61,412 nucleotides of DNA. Origin: an uncultured bacterium. GTDB lineage: Bacteria; Vulcanimicrobiota; Xenobia; Xenobiales; Xenobiaceae. Positions 1 to 8,107 of this stretch are shown here, piece after piece. The stretch is from positions 1 to 61,412 of the forward strand of contig CAKTUZ010000019.1 of NCBI GenBank assembly GCA_934621605.1, read 5' to 3'. The notes under the pieces are model-generated. The model had not been told where the DNA came from. It saw nothing but the letters and a program-made list of their open reading frames with translations, and ran no database searches. A program made the translations under genes and the position numbers. Position 1 is the first letter of the stretch. Each line of letters starts with the position of its first letter.

Positions 1-131
1 TAGGGGCGAAGTGGACACGCCCGTAAGAATAAGGGTTGCCTAGCAATAGGTGGAAACTTAAATATCAAACTTCTTAAGTAGGAGCGTTAGCTCCTTAGAA
101 GCCCATCACCTTTAGGTGATGGGTAGTTCAC
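1..131 (+). mobile_element. Right end of an IS200/IS605-family element, including the 3' part of its omega RNA
   Basis: The first 131 bases look like the 3' end of an IS605-type element whose tnpB lies outside the window. There is a stem GGAGC-gtta-GCTCC at 81-94, then the larger hairpin CCCATCACC-TTTA-GGTGATGGG at 102-123, followed by GTAGTTCAC ending at 131. A 'GCCC...TTTA...GGGTAGTTCAC' end is the characteristic right-end hairpin of this family. The upstream stretch with GGGTTGCC and GGTGGAAAC resembles the scaffold of the TnpB guide (omega) RNA, whose 3' end runs into flanking DNA. By family knowledge the guide would be the bases just after 131. No transposase is present here, so whether the element is intact cannot be judged. 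Confidence 0.7.
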
Positions 132-273
132 ATAAAAAGTATCAAGTATAGAGTAAATATTTTAGATAAAAATTAGAGCACATGGCCGGGGCGTCGGGAG
201 ATACCCAGGGCACCAAGATATTAGAAATTCAAGATAGGAATGTAAGGTTGTTGGCGATTATTTTAGTGGCGAC

Positions 274-462
274 TTGAAATTTGATGAGCTTTTAGACAGC
301 TTCAAAAAAGAAAAGACTCGACTTATTGTAAAAGACTGCTTTCGTCGGGAAGTGGAAGCGCGTAAAGGCATTCGCGACGAATCTGAAAAAGTGAAGCTTC
401 TTGAAAATATAGTCCGCAACAACAACCTTTTTAATTTATACGAAGACAAGAGTAGAGTCTAG
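274..462 (+). CDS. Small hypothetical protein, possibly a truncated gene
   Basis: A 62-residue ORF with a TTG start and no good ribosome-binding site. The frame stays open a little upstream, back to a stop at 235-237, so this may be the 3' remnant of a longer gene. The protein is charged and helical. Its C-terminal part (LLENIVRNNNLFNLYED) matches the end of another small ORF at 7899-8027 (IFEDIVRQHNLFDMYD). The two therefore belong to one unrecognised family and sit on either side of the restriction-modification island. A strong terminator follows at 502. No known domain is recognised. Confidence 0.45.
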   Translation: MKFDELLDSFKKEKTRLIVKDCFRREVEARKGIRDESEKVKLLENIVRNNNLFNLYEDKSRV

Positions 463-501
463 TTTTACGAGATTCTTTGTTGTGCTTTGGCCTTTGGTTT
501 G

Positions 502-535
502 GGGCCCGAAACTTTGTTTCGGGCCCTGTATTTTA
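502..535 (+). terminator. Intrinsic terminator after the 62-residue ORF
   Basis: A perfect 11-bp stem, GGGCCCGAAAC (502-512) with GTTTCGGGCCC (516-526), has a 3-nt TTT loop and is followed by TGTATTTTA. This is a strong rho-independent terminator on the plus strand. It separates the small ORF from the next gene. Confidence 0.75.
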
Positions 536-563
536 TAGCAATTGCATTAGAGAGGACATTAAT

Positions 564-1223
564 ATGAAGCCAGAAGAGGGCCGAGCCCTACTTGAAAAAC
601 ATTTTTGTTATAGTGCCCCCGAAGAAGATTTTTATTATGATTGCGGCACTATGGATGATCCTGATTTTTATTATGACGATGGCTATTTACTTGTAGGTGA
701 CAAAGTAAAGACTGATAATATTAACTTTTCCTTTTTATTTAATTGGGCTCCTCCGAAAGTAAAGAAGTATGGCATAAGGGGTACTGTCTATTGGGAAGTA
801 GGTTATAAGAATTTTAGGGAACACTCCAAATATAGAAAATTCAGTTGTAAATGCGGAATTATGGAGCTATGTGGCAATTACAACTATTATGGAGATTTAG
901 CTTCAGATGATTTGCATACTCATGTGCAAATGGTTGAGAAAGCTCGTGAGTTTTTCCGTAAATACAAAGTTATGTTTGCGGCTGCTTGGAGCGGACGTTA
1001 TTGGCTTATCGATGGGGGAATTGGGACTAACAGTACCTCTTTAGAAAGATACTTTTGTATGTTTTGTAAGTCGAATGTAAAACCTGACTTTAGTAAAGTG
1101 CACCCATGGAAATACTTTTGGACAATGCAAACTTTTTACGCATTTATAAAAGATCTTCTTTTTGAAAAAAGACTTCTGTATCCTAAAAATGCCCATAAAT
1201 GCGGTAAATACGGCACTTTCTAA
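564..1223 (+). CDS. Hypothetical protein, acidic/aromatic-rich
   Basis: A 219-residue protein starting at the ATG at 564, chosen because GAGAGG lies about 8 nt upstream. An upstream extension in the same frame runs through the terminator hairpin and is unlikely to be translated. The N-terminus is rich in acidic and aromatic residues (EEDFYYD, DPDFYYDDG). The middle has Cys residues (CKCG and FCMFC patterns) that could bind metal. There is no signal peptide or membrane segment, and no family is recognised. It lies in an accessory region between an IS end and a restriction island, so it is probably horizontally acquired. Confidence 0.55.
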   Translation: MKPEEGRALLEKHFCYSAPEEDFYYDCGTMDDPDFYYDDGYLLVGDKVKTDNINFSFLFNWAPPKVKKYGIRGTVYWEVGYKNFREHSKYRKFSCKCGIMELCGNYNYYGDLASDDLHTHVQMVEKAREFFRKYKVMFAAAWSGRYWLIDGGIGTNSTSLERYFCMFCKSNVKPDFSKVHPWKYFWTMQTFYAFIKDLLFEKRLLYPKNAHKCGKYGTF

Positions 1224-1292
1224 AGGCACTTGGTGTTTACTTGGTGTTTGAATTTATGCGACACAGTGCTACGAAACACAACGATATTTATA

Positions 1293-2207
1293 TCATTTGC
1301 CGGAATTTGATTTTAGTTCAACTGACAGAATAAAATCTGCCATAGTCATTGCTGAGTTAACAAACAGACGTGCATGATGTTCATCTATGGAAATCCTATT
1401 AGCACCTACACCATGAGCATCGCTGTCCTTGTTTCGCATCTCTGCAATTGATGACACAATGCTATTCAGACCAGAAAGAAGGGTATTAATTCTTCTATCT
1501 GTATTTTGATCAGTGTGCATATTGTAGAGAGTTTTAACCTGCTTAAATAGTTTTGCCATATCACCGCTGTCAGAGGGTGTGACTCCCTTCTTCTCTATAA
1601 CATAACAGAAAGTTTCTTCCAGCAATGTTCTGGATTTTGTAATGGCACTGTCAAAATTTTGTTGCGTAACATCATCCATGGCTCGATCTGAGATACTTTT
1701 TATGTATTCACGGTCTATGGATTTAATATGTGGCGCTTGGACATCAATTCTGCTATTCACTGCACGAACTACAAATTGATTTCCAATAGTGGTAAGTTCG
1801 TTCCCACCAAAGAAAAGGATGCCGTTGATCTTTTCTTGGATGGTGGAGATGATACAGCTATATGCGTTATTTATTTCGTCTGCTCCATGTCCTGCCAAAA
1901 CCTTAGAAAACCGGTCCTTTGCAAAAAGATAAGCCAACAAGTCAGAAAATCGGTTTTGCTTTAGGCAATGTTCCATGAGATTGTCAAGATATTGCCAACG
2001 GCTTAAATTAACGCCGCCCCACGAATAGGTAACGGGTAATCCAAAAGATGTTGAAATCCCGCATAAATCGGGACCGCTTAGATACGGCATTGCGATTTTT
2101 ACTGATGTACCATCTTCAAATTCATGTGTGCCATAAGCCGTATCACCATCTAAAATAGCGATAATTTCCTTTGTTTTTAACAGCTCATAAGTATTTCTAT
2201 CTTTCAA
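1293..2207 (-). CDS. Abortive-infection family protein with HEPN-type C-terminal domain
   Basis: A 304-residue protein, last gene of the type I restriction operon. The C-terminal third (about 185-300) matches the Abi-C style domain: a helix with RTLLEETF, then LNSIVSSIAEMRNK and a terminal helix. It contains R258-x6-H265 (RNKDSDAH), the arrangement of the RX4-6H catalytic motif of HEPN ribonucleases. The first 180 residues are not recognised and may be a sensor. The start appears to be TTG at 2207; the nearby ATG at 2211 is out of frame. AGAGG lies about 11 nt upstream. By family knowledge such proteins are RNases that act in phage defence. Linkage to hsdRSM supports a defence role, but the trigger is unknown. 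Confidence 0.7.
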   Translation of the reverse strand: MKDRNTYELLKTKEIIAILDGDTAYGTHEFEDGTSVKIAMPYLSGPDLCGISTSFGLPVTYSWGGVNLSRWQYLDNLMEHCLKQNRFSDLLAYLFAKDRFSKVLAGHGADEINNAYSCIISTIQEKINGILFFGGNELTTIGNQFVVRAVNSRIDVQAPHIKSIDREYIKSISDRAMDDVTQQNFDSAITKSRTLLEETFCYVIEKKGVTPSDSGDMAKLFKQVKTLYNMHTDQNTDRRINTLLSGLNSIVSSIAEMRNKDSDAHGVGANRISIDEHHARLFVNSAMTMADFILSVELKSNSGK

Positions 2208-2228
2208 TCATATATAACCTCTGAATAC

Positions 2229-3716
2229 TTATTTTTCCAACTGTGACTGCAATTCCTGAAAACTCTCCAAGGCACTCTGCAAATTTTCAATAATATCTGC
2301 GGCCAGTTCGTCTGGCTTCGGCAGATTATCTAAATCCGCAAGGGATTTATCTTTGATCCAGAACAGGTCAAGACTGGTCTTGTCACGCTCCAGAATATCC
2401 TTTACAGCGAATCTGCGGAAGCGGCCGTCCGGATTGTTCTCAGACCAAGTTTCGGTGCGTTCATGACGATTCTGGGGATTATAGCATTTTACAAAATCCA
2501 CAAGGTCTGCATCGGTCATGGGGTGCTGTTTCAGTGTGAAATGAATGTTAGTTCGGAAATCGTATACCCACACTTCCTTCGTCTGCATTTCGGCACTGGC
2601 AGGGCGTTTGTCAAAGAAAATAACATTTGCCTTAACGCCTGGCTTATAGAAGATACCGGTCGGTAGGCGGAGAATGGTATGCAGGTCAGTGGTTTCCAGC
2701 AGTTTCTTACGGATAATTTCGCCCGCGCCGCCCTCAAACAGCACATTGTCCGGCACAACGACCGCAGCCTTGCCGGTTGCTTTCAGAATGGTATTGATGT
2801 GCTGCACAAAGTTCAACTGTTTGTTAGAACTGGTTGTCCAGAAGTCCTGCCGGTTGTAAACGAGGTCTTCTTCCTCCTGTTCGCCTTCCTCATTAGTAAA
2901 GGTGATGGCGGACTTTTTTCCGAAAGGTGGATTGGTCAGCACATAGTCCACACGATAACCGGGGTCGGTGAGAAGCGCATCCCCAAGAGTGATCGGCACA
3001 TTGCCGTAAATATCACCGATGTTGTGCAGATACAGATTCATCAAGGCGGTTTTATAGGTGGTCGGAACGATCTCATTTCCGTAAAAAGTTTCGTTTTTCA
3101 GAAATTCCTTCTGCTCCCGGTCAAGGGTATAATGCTCCGGGTCGGCAATGTACGACTGAGAAGCGAGGAAAAATCCCCCGGAACCACAGCAGGGGTCTGC
3201 TATGGTCTTCATCGGTTCAGGACGCAGACACTCTACCATTGCTTTAATCAGCGGACGAGGAGTAAAATACTGTCCTGCACCGCTTTTAATATCTTCGGCG
3301 TTTTTCTGGAGCAGTCCCTCATAGATTTCGCCCTTAACATCCGAAGACATAGCCACCCATTTTTCGGTGTCGATCATCTGTACAACTCGATACAAAATGG
3401 CGGCATTGCTGATTTTGTTGGTTGCCCCCTTAAAAATCTTGCCGAGGATGCCGTCCTGTTCACCAAGTTTCTCCAGAATCTTTTTATATTTATCTTCCAG
3501 CTCTGCGCCTTTGAGCGTGCGCATATCGAACCATGTAAAGCCTGCTGGAATACCAGTATCTCTTTTATAGGGCGGTCTGGAATACTCATCGGACATTTTC
3601 AGAAAAATTAGATAGGTCAACTGTTCCAGATAATCGCCATAGGAAACGCCATCGTCACGAAGGGGGTTGCACATTCCCCAGACCTTGGAGACGATAGCGG
3701 AAGTCTGTTCACTCAT
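2229..3716 (-). CDS. hsdM: Type I restriction-modification system, DNA methyltransferase subunit M
   Basis: A 495-residue N6-adenine methyltransferase subunit of normal family length. It has an N-terminal helical domain (about 1-130), then QYFTPR (149-154), the SAM-binding motif I ADPCCGSGGF (173-182) and the catalytic NPPF motif (262-265). It methylates host DNA at the site chosen by HsdS and is part of the M2S and R2M2S complexes. Its ATG overlaps the hsdS stop by 4 nt (ATGA at 3713-3716), indicating translational coupling. Codon choice (more CTG/CTT, fewer TTA/TTG) looks different from the chromosomal genes to the right, consistent with transfer from a gut Firmicute-like donor. That last point is a visual impression, not a calculation. 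Confidence 0.95.
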   Translation of the reverse strand: MSEQTSAIVSKVWGMCNPLRDDGVSYGDYLEQLTYLIFLKMSDEYSRPPYKRDTGIPAGFTWFDMRTLKGAELEDKYKKILEKLGEQDGILGKIFKGATNKISNAAILYRVVQMIDTEKWVAMSSDVKGEIYEGLLQKNAEDIKSGAGQYFTPRPLIKAMVECLRPEPMKTIADPCCGSGGFFLASQSYIADPEHYTLDREQKEFLKNETFYGNEIVPTTYKTALMNLYLHNIGDIYGNVPITLGDALLTDPGYRVDYVLTNPPFGKKSAITFTNEEGEQEEEDLVYNRQDFWTTSSNKQLNFVQHINTILKATGKAAVVVPDNVLFEGGAGEIIRKKLLETTDLHTILRLPTGIFYKPGVKANVIFFDKRPASAEMQTKEVWVYDFRTNIHFTLKQHPMTDADLVDFVKCYNPQNRHERTETWSENNPDGRFRRFAVKDILERDKTSLDLFWIKDKSLADLDNLPKPDELAADIIENLQSALESFQELQSQLEK

Positions 3717-4912
3717 TCGCTGAATCCTCCTTCAAACGCTTTTTTCAAAATGCTCTGCCGCATGGCCTCTGCCTGCGAAAGGGCGGTGTCTACGGTTTGC
3801 TCGATGCTGTCGCAGACCGAGAGACGAGATTCGACTTCTTGTACAATCTCTCTTTGTTTGTTTAAATCTGGGACGGGAATCATCATTTTACTGTATCCAC
3901 TAACATTGAAATGTTTTTGAGCAACTCCACGTTTTTTTTCACTTACAAATGCTTTACCGAATGGTGAATTTGTGTAGGCGCATAAGAACTGGGGCAAAAC
4001 GATTTCTTTGTTAGGTACGGCAATTAAAATATCTATGGCGTTACAGCCATCGAATTGCTCGGTTACAACGCACGATGTGCCGGGATAACCAGACCGGACA
4101 ATCAAAATATCATCTGTATGCACCACTGAACGGGAATTAATAGAATGTCCTGCTTGTGATAAGTAAACCCAATCACTATTATTAATGTGAAATTCTTTAA
4201 CATTGGCAGAACGAAAAGCCTTTATTCCTTTCTGGGCATCTGTGTAGTATTGTGAAGGTTTGATAACAATTCCTACTTTTATATCTTTGCAGACATCCTT
4301 TACCATGTATTTGGTAGAATTGATTCCTTCAAATGCCGCTTTCAACACCGCCTGCCGATACACCGCCAACTGCTGCTTGATGGTTTGCAGTGTTTCCACG
4401 CCCTTGTCCAGTTCGGAGAAGAGTTCTTCAATGCGAGAGACGATGCGGTGCTGTTCTTCAATTGACGGTAATGGAACTTCAATGGTGCCAAAATTCTTCC
4501 CTGAGATGCCTCCCATAAGCGAGGTTGCCAATAGTTTAAATTGCTTTGTGAATCCGCTATACCGCGTGTAGTAGTAAATGTATTTACTTGAAAATTTCCC
4601 TTTATCATTTACTATTGCAAATAATTTGTTTCCAAAACAAACATCCTCAGAAATTATAGCTGATTTTTTACCGGCACTTCCGCCTTCTGAACATACAAAA
4701 ATCGTGCCAGCAGGAGCCACTCTAAATTTTGTTTCGGTGTATGGAATAATTACTCCGTTTTTGTATGTTACTTTTCCATTGAAATCAATATCCTTAGTGC
4801 CAATATAGTTCCATCCTGGCACATCATTCATGTATTTTTGCTCTTTTTCTGTTTTGTTTATGCTATTGCCATTGTATATAGTGGCAATAGTGTTCAACTT
4901 ACACAGGTTCAT
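3713..4912 (-). CDS. hsdS: Type I restriction-modification system, specificity subunit S
   Basis: A 399-residue specificity subunit with the usual two target-recognition domains (about 1-130 and 200-335). Each is followed by a conserved helical repeat: PLPSIEEQHRIVSRIEELFS near 133, and PVPDLNKQREIVQEVESRL near 340. Both repeats end in the common KAAFEG/KKAFEGG element. It sets the bipartite DNA target for HsdM and HsdR. The start is ATG at 4912 with GGAGAAAG just upstream. The gene appears intact and full length, so the system is probably functional. The target sequence cannot be read from the protein. Confidence 0.93.
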   Translation of the reverse strand: MNLCKLNTIATIYNGNSINKTEKEQKYMNDVPGWNYIGTKDIDFNGKVTYKNGVIIPYTETKFRVAPAGTIFVCSEGGSAGKKSAIISEDVCFGNKLFAIVNDKGKFSSKYIYYYTRYSGFTKQFKLLATSLMGGISGKNFGTIEVPLPSIEEQHRIVSRIEELFSELDKGVETLQTIKQQLAVYRQAVLKAAFEGINSTKYMVKDVCKDIKVGIVIKPSQYYTDAQKGIKAFRSANVKEFHINNSDWVYLSQAGHSINSRSVVHTDDILIVRSGYPGTSCVVTEQFDGCNAIDILIAVPNKEIVLPQFLCAYTNSPFGKAFVSEKKRGVAQKHFNVSGYSKMMIPVPDLNKQREIVQEVESRLSVCDSIEQTVDTALSQAEAMRQSILKKAFEGGFSE

Positions 4913-4921
4913 TCTTTCTCC

Positions 4922-7660
4922 TTATGCTACCAATGCCTCATTCATTTCCTGTAATATTTGCTCATACGCATCACCAAAGGCATTGTAAAAGCCCAGCAGA
5001 CCGCCTTTTCGGTCAAACGGGGTTAAGTCCAGATCCTCCGGCAGAATACTGAGCGAAGCGGCGATATGATCTTTGATCAGACGCAGCCACTCCATCTGTT
5101 CTTCCGTAAACTGGATATGTCCGGCGTTTTTGCGGAAAGTCCATTGCATGAAGTTATAGTTTACCTTGTCCGCAAATGGAGTAAGGGTATCGGCATAGCC
5201 CATCTCAAAGCGGATGATGGAAATCAGGTCGGTCAACTGCGCCATGGTGCTGCGTTTTACCTTGTCAGGTTGCTTGATGGCATAGCAATCCCACAGCCTT
5301 TCTACCGTAATTCCATGGGATTTCAACTTCTCGTATAGCTCTTTCAGCTTTTCGATTACCATCGGGCGGTCTTTGTAGGCAGCATCATAAATAATGCGCA
5401 GAGCAACAATCTCATCCTTATTTTCCTCGATGAACGCCCGAAAGCCGGACAGTACCTTGTTTACATTTGCTTCCTGCTGTGCGTCAAAGCCTGCAAAGAG
5501 TACCGAGTCCAGATTGACATTGTCGATGATCTGGTCATGGCTGCGGCGCACATTTTCGATGTAATCACGCACTTCTGGGATATGGAACGGCGCAACGGCG
5601 GATTTGAGCAGCTCTTTCTGCGCCTGTTTGCGCTCATCTTCGGTCGGGGCGGCAGTGCCTGTAACCCTCTGGGCGTATTCTGTTATTACATCTTCGTCAA
5701 ATGCGTTCAGCAGATTTTCGGCAACGGTTCCGGCGGGTGCGCCCACTTTGGCTTCAAACTGTTTCCGCTCAGATGGCGTCATTTGACTGTTCAGACGAAT
5801 CACACGGTTGGCAAGGGAAGTCAGTGTGTCCTTATCTTTTGCGCCCAATGCCACATTCATCATCAGCTCTTTCGTGCTGACAGTCGGCTTGAGTTCCAGA
5901 GGCCTAGTATCAGACTTTTTGGATTTCGTGACACCCACTGCGTCTACGATCACGAAGTGGTCTTTATTCTCTGTGGCCGATGGCGTGACTTTCTGCAAGT
6001 CTTCCTTGCTGAGAACACGAGTGCCTCTGCCTTTCATCTGCTCGAAATAATTCTTACTCCGAACATCCCGCATGAAGATCAGGCACTCGATGGGCTTCAC
6101 ATCGGTTCCTGTTGCAATCATATCCACAGTAACCGCAATACGGGGATTGTAGTCATTGCGGAAGGAGCTGAGGACGGATTCCGGGTTGTCCGCAGAATAG
6201 GTGATTTTACGGCAGAAATCGTTGCCTTCGCCAAATTCCTCGCGCACGATCTGCACAATATCATCTGCATGACTGTCCGTCTTGGCGAAAATCAGCGTTT
6301 TGGGAACTTCTTTTCTGCGTGGGAATAGCGTGGTGAACAGATTTTCCTTAAAGGAACGAATTACCGTTCGTATTTGGCTTGGGTTCACAATATCTCGGTC
6401 AAGCTGCGACGGCACATAATTCACATCTTCGTCCATCTGCTTCCAGCGTTTTGCCCTGGACAGACGGTCACGATATTCGATCAACTGCTTCATCAGATGT
6501 GCGCCATTTTTGCTGACATTGGTTTCAATCAGAAAAATATCCTCTCCGACATTAACACCGTCCACGATAGCCTGTTCACGAGGATATTCGCTGACAATGT
6601 TTTCATTGAAAAATGCAAAGGTGCGGTTGTCCGGTGTTGCCGTCAGCCCGATGATAAAGGCATCAAAATAGGATAGAACTTGACTCCACACATTGTAAAT
6701 GGAGCGGTGGCACTCATCGACAACGATGCAGTCGAAGAACTCCGGCGGATACTTTTCGTTGTAAACAACTTCCTTCGGAGCTTTGCTTTCGGCAGTCAAA
6801 TATTCGGCAAACGAAGTCTCCTCTGCGCCTTCGTCCAAATCCTCGCCCTTCAAGATGGAGTACATCCGTTGAATGGTGGAGATACAGATTTGAATATCGT
6901 TCGGAATATAGGAAGATTTCAGCCTGCGAACACCGTAAATCTGTGAAAATGAACGGGGATCATCGTTCGGTGTATAAGCAAGAAACTCTCGTTCAGCCTG
7001 TTCGCCCAGTCCCTTGGTATCCACCAAAAACAGAATCCGTTTCATCTTGCCATATTTCAGCAGACGGTATGCCGCAGTGATTGCAGTAAAGGTCTTGCCT
7101 GCGCCCGTTGCCATCTGCACCAGTGCCTTGGGACGGTTGTCCGCAAAGGACTTGTCCAGATTATTGATTGCGTTGATCTGGCATTTTCGGAATCCATCGG
7201 TATCAAGCGGTGGGAAGTTCTTCATATTGTTCCGAATGGTGTCAGGCTCATTCTGCAGAGCTTGCAGTGTTTCCGGGCGATGAAACGAGAACACCGTTCT
7301 TGAGCGGTATTTTATATCCTTATAGTCCGTAAATCGAATGATTTTATCGGTAGCCTCGTAGACAAAACGAATAGAATAATCGCCCTTTACCCACTTGAAT
7401 TTGCTGTTCACATAGCGATTTGACTGCACTTCCACATCGGTAATGTGTTCACCGGCTTCTTCCCGCTTGGCTTCTACCACGCCCATAGGTAGCCCTTCAA
7501 CAAAGAGGGCATAATCAACTTCGCCGGTGCTGGTGGGAAATTCACGAACAGCAACACCGAGCGCAACAGATAGATTCAGTTTTTTCATATCCTGAATTAC
7601 CCAGCCGGATTGCTTTAGTTTTTCATCAATCGCAAGGCGTGCTTTTTCTTCCGGTGTCAT
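4922..7660 (-). CDS. hsdR: Type I restriction-modification system, endonuclease/translocase subunit R
   Basis: A 912-residue protein in the EcoKI/EcoR124-like HsdR family. The PD-(D/E)xK nuclease core is visible as D49...E63-A-K65. It is followed by a superfamily 2 helicase with Walker A ATGAGKT (184-190), the DECH box (315-318) and LTATP. The frame extends further upstream, but that overlaps the regulator gene. Two starts are possible: ATG at 7672, which directly abuts a GAGGGAG with no spacing, and ATG at 7660, with about 12 nt spacing and the family-typical start MTPEEKAR. I chose 7660. It cuts unmodified DNA after ATP-driven translocation. Confidence 0.93.
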   Translation of the reverse strand: MTPEEKARLAIDEKLKQSGWVIQDMKKLNLSVALGVAVREFPTSTGEVDYALFVEGLPMGVVEAKREEAGEHITDVEVQSNRYVNSKFKWVKGDYSIRFVYEATDKIIRFTDYKDIKYRSRTVFSFHRPETLQALQNEPDTIRNNMKNFPPLDTDGFRKCQINAINNLDKSFADNRPKALVQMATGAGKTFTAITAAYRLLKYGKMKRILFLVDTKGLGEQAEREFLAYTPNDDPRSFSQIYGVRRLKSSYIPNDIQICISTIQRMYSILKGEDLDEGAEETSFAEYLTAESKAPKEVVYNEKYPPEFFDCIVVDECHRSIYNVWSQVLSYFDAFIIGLTATPDNRTFAFFNENIVSEYPREQAIVDGVNVGEDIFLIETNVSKNGAHLMKQLIEYRDRLSRAKRWKQMDEDVNYVPSQLDRDIVNPSQIRTVIRSFKENLFTTLFPRRKEVPKTLIFAKTDSHADDIVQIVREEFGEGNDFCRKITYSADNPESVLSSFRNDYNPRIAVTVDMIATGTDVKPIECLIFMRDVRSKNYFEQMKGRGTRVLSKEDLQKVTPSATENKDHFVIVDAVGVTKSKKSDTRPLELKPTVSTKELMMNVALGAKDKDTLTSLANRVIRLNSQMTPSERKQFEAKVGAPAGTVAENLLNAFDEDVITEYAQRVTGTAAPTEDERKQAQKELLKSAVAPFHIPEVRDYIENVRRSHDQIIDNVNLDSVLFAGFDAQQEANVNKVLSGFRAFIEENKDEIVALRIIYDAAYKDRPMVIEKLKELYEKLKSHGITVERLWDCYAIKQPDKVKRSTMAQLTDLISIIRFEMGYADTLTPFADKVNYNFMQWTFRKNAGHIQFTEEQMEWLRLIKDHIAASLSILPEDLDLTPFDRKGGLLGFYNAFGDAYEQILQEMNEALVA

Positions 7661-7661
7661 G

Positions 7662-7877
7662 TCATTCGTCATCTCCCTCATTGATATATTCCATAATGTC
7701 GCCGTAGTCGGCATGAAGAGTTTTGCATATTTTGCCCAGAACAGTAAGTGTGACCTCTTCATCCCGACGCAGCTTGGTCATAGTATTGGGAGCAATTCCA
7801 GAGGCTTTTCTCAGGTCTGCTTTGCTCATCTTTTTATCAACCAACAGTTTCCACAAACGATTATATGAAACAGCCAT
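7662..7877 (-). CDS. XRE-family (Cro/CI-type) small transcriptional regulator
   Basis: A 71-residue helix-turn-helix protein (KADLRKASGIAPNTMTKLRRDE, about 18-39), first gene of the restriction operon. The start is ATG at 7877 with a strong GGGAGG. The single HTH domain and its position immediately before hsdR suggest it acts like a controller protein. Such proteins delay or limit restriction after entry into a new host, which would fit, but no operator was identified. Its stop lies just before the chosen hsdR ATG, so the two are probably coupled. Confidence 0.85.
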   Translation of the reverse strand: MAVSYNRLWKLLVDKKMSKADLRKASGIAPNTMTKLRRDEEVTLTVLGKICKTLHADYGDIMEYINEGDDE

Positions 7878-7898
7878 GACAGCCTCCCTTGCTAACTA

Positions 7899-8027
7899 AT
7901 GATTTTAAGAGAATTTGCTCGAGCTCACCGTGAGGGAAAATATAGCCATTTGCCGATAGAACTGCAAAAATTAGCTATTTTTGAAGACATTGTCCGCCAA
8001 CACAATTTGTTTGATATGTATGATTAA
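7899..8027 (+). CDS. Very small ORF related to the ORF at 274-462
   Basis: A 42-residue ORF (ATG at 7899, stop 8025-8027) divergent from the restriction operon. It ends in IFEDIVRQHNLFDMYD, clearly related to the end of the 62-residue ORF on the other side of the island. It has no obvious ribosome-binding site and is shorter at its N-terminus, so it may be a gene fragment left when the island inserted. It could instead be an intact member of a small-protein family. Function unknown. Confidence 0.4.
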   Translation: MILREFARAHREGKYSHLPIELQKLAIFEDIVRQHNLFDMYD

Positions 8028-8034
8028 AAATAGA

Positions 8035-8089
8035 AGTGCCGCTACCAGGCTGCGAATTATTTTTCACAAGCCTAGCAAGCGGCGCTTTT
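8035..8089. terminator. Bidirectional terminator-like inverted repeat
   Basis: AGTGCCGCT (8035-8043) pairs with AGCGGCGCT (8078-8086), with one wobble. An inner AGGCT/AGCCT pairing lies within, and the repeat is followed by TTTT on the plus strand and preceded by A-rich sequence. It would terminate the small ORF from the left and the nuclease gene from the right. Confidence 0.55.
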
Positions 8090-8107
8090 GCTTTTATGGA
8101 GCAACTT

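Noticed and set aside
1224..1250. Tandem CTTGGTGTTTA-like repeat after the 219-residue gene
   Set aside because: Only two short copies with no hairpin or known function; probably slippage.
2679..3611. Long plus-strand ORF (310 residues) opposite hsdM
   Set aside because: It is antisense to the conserved methyltransferase motifs; open frames opposite such genes arise from codon bias.
5537..6328. Plus-strand ORF of 263 residues opposite hsdR
   Set aside because: It is a shadow of the helicase region with no recognisable protein family.
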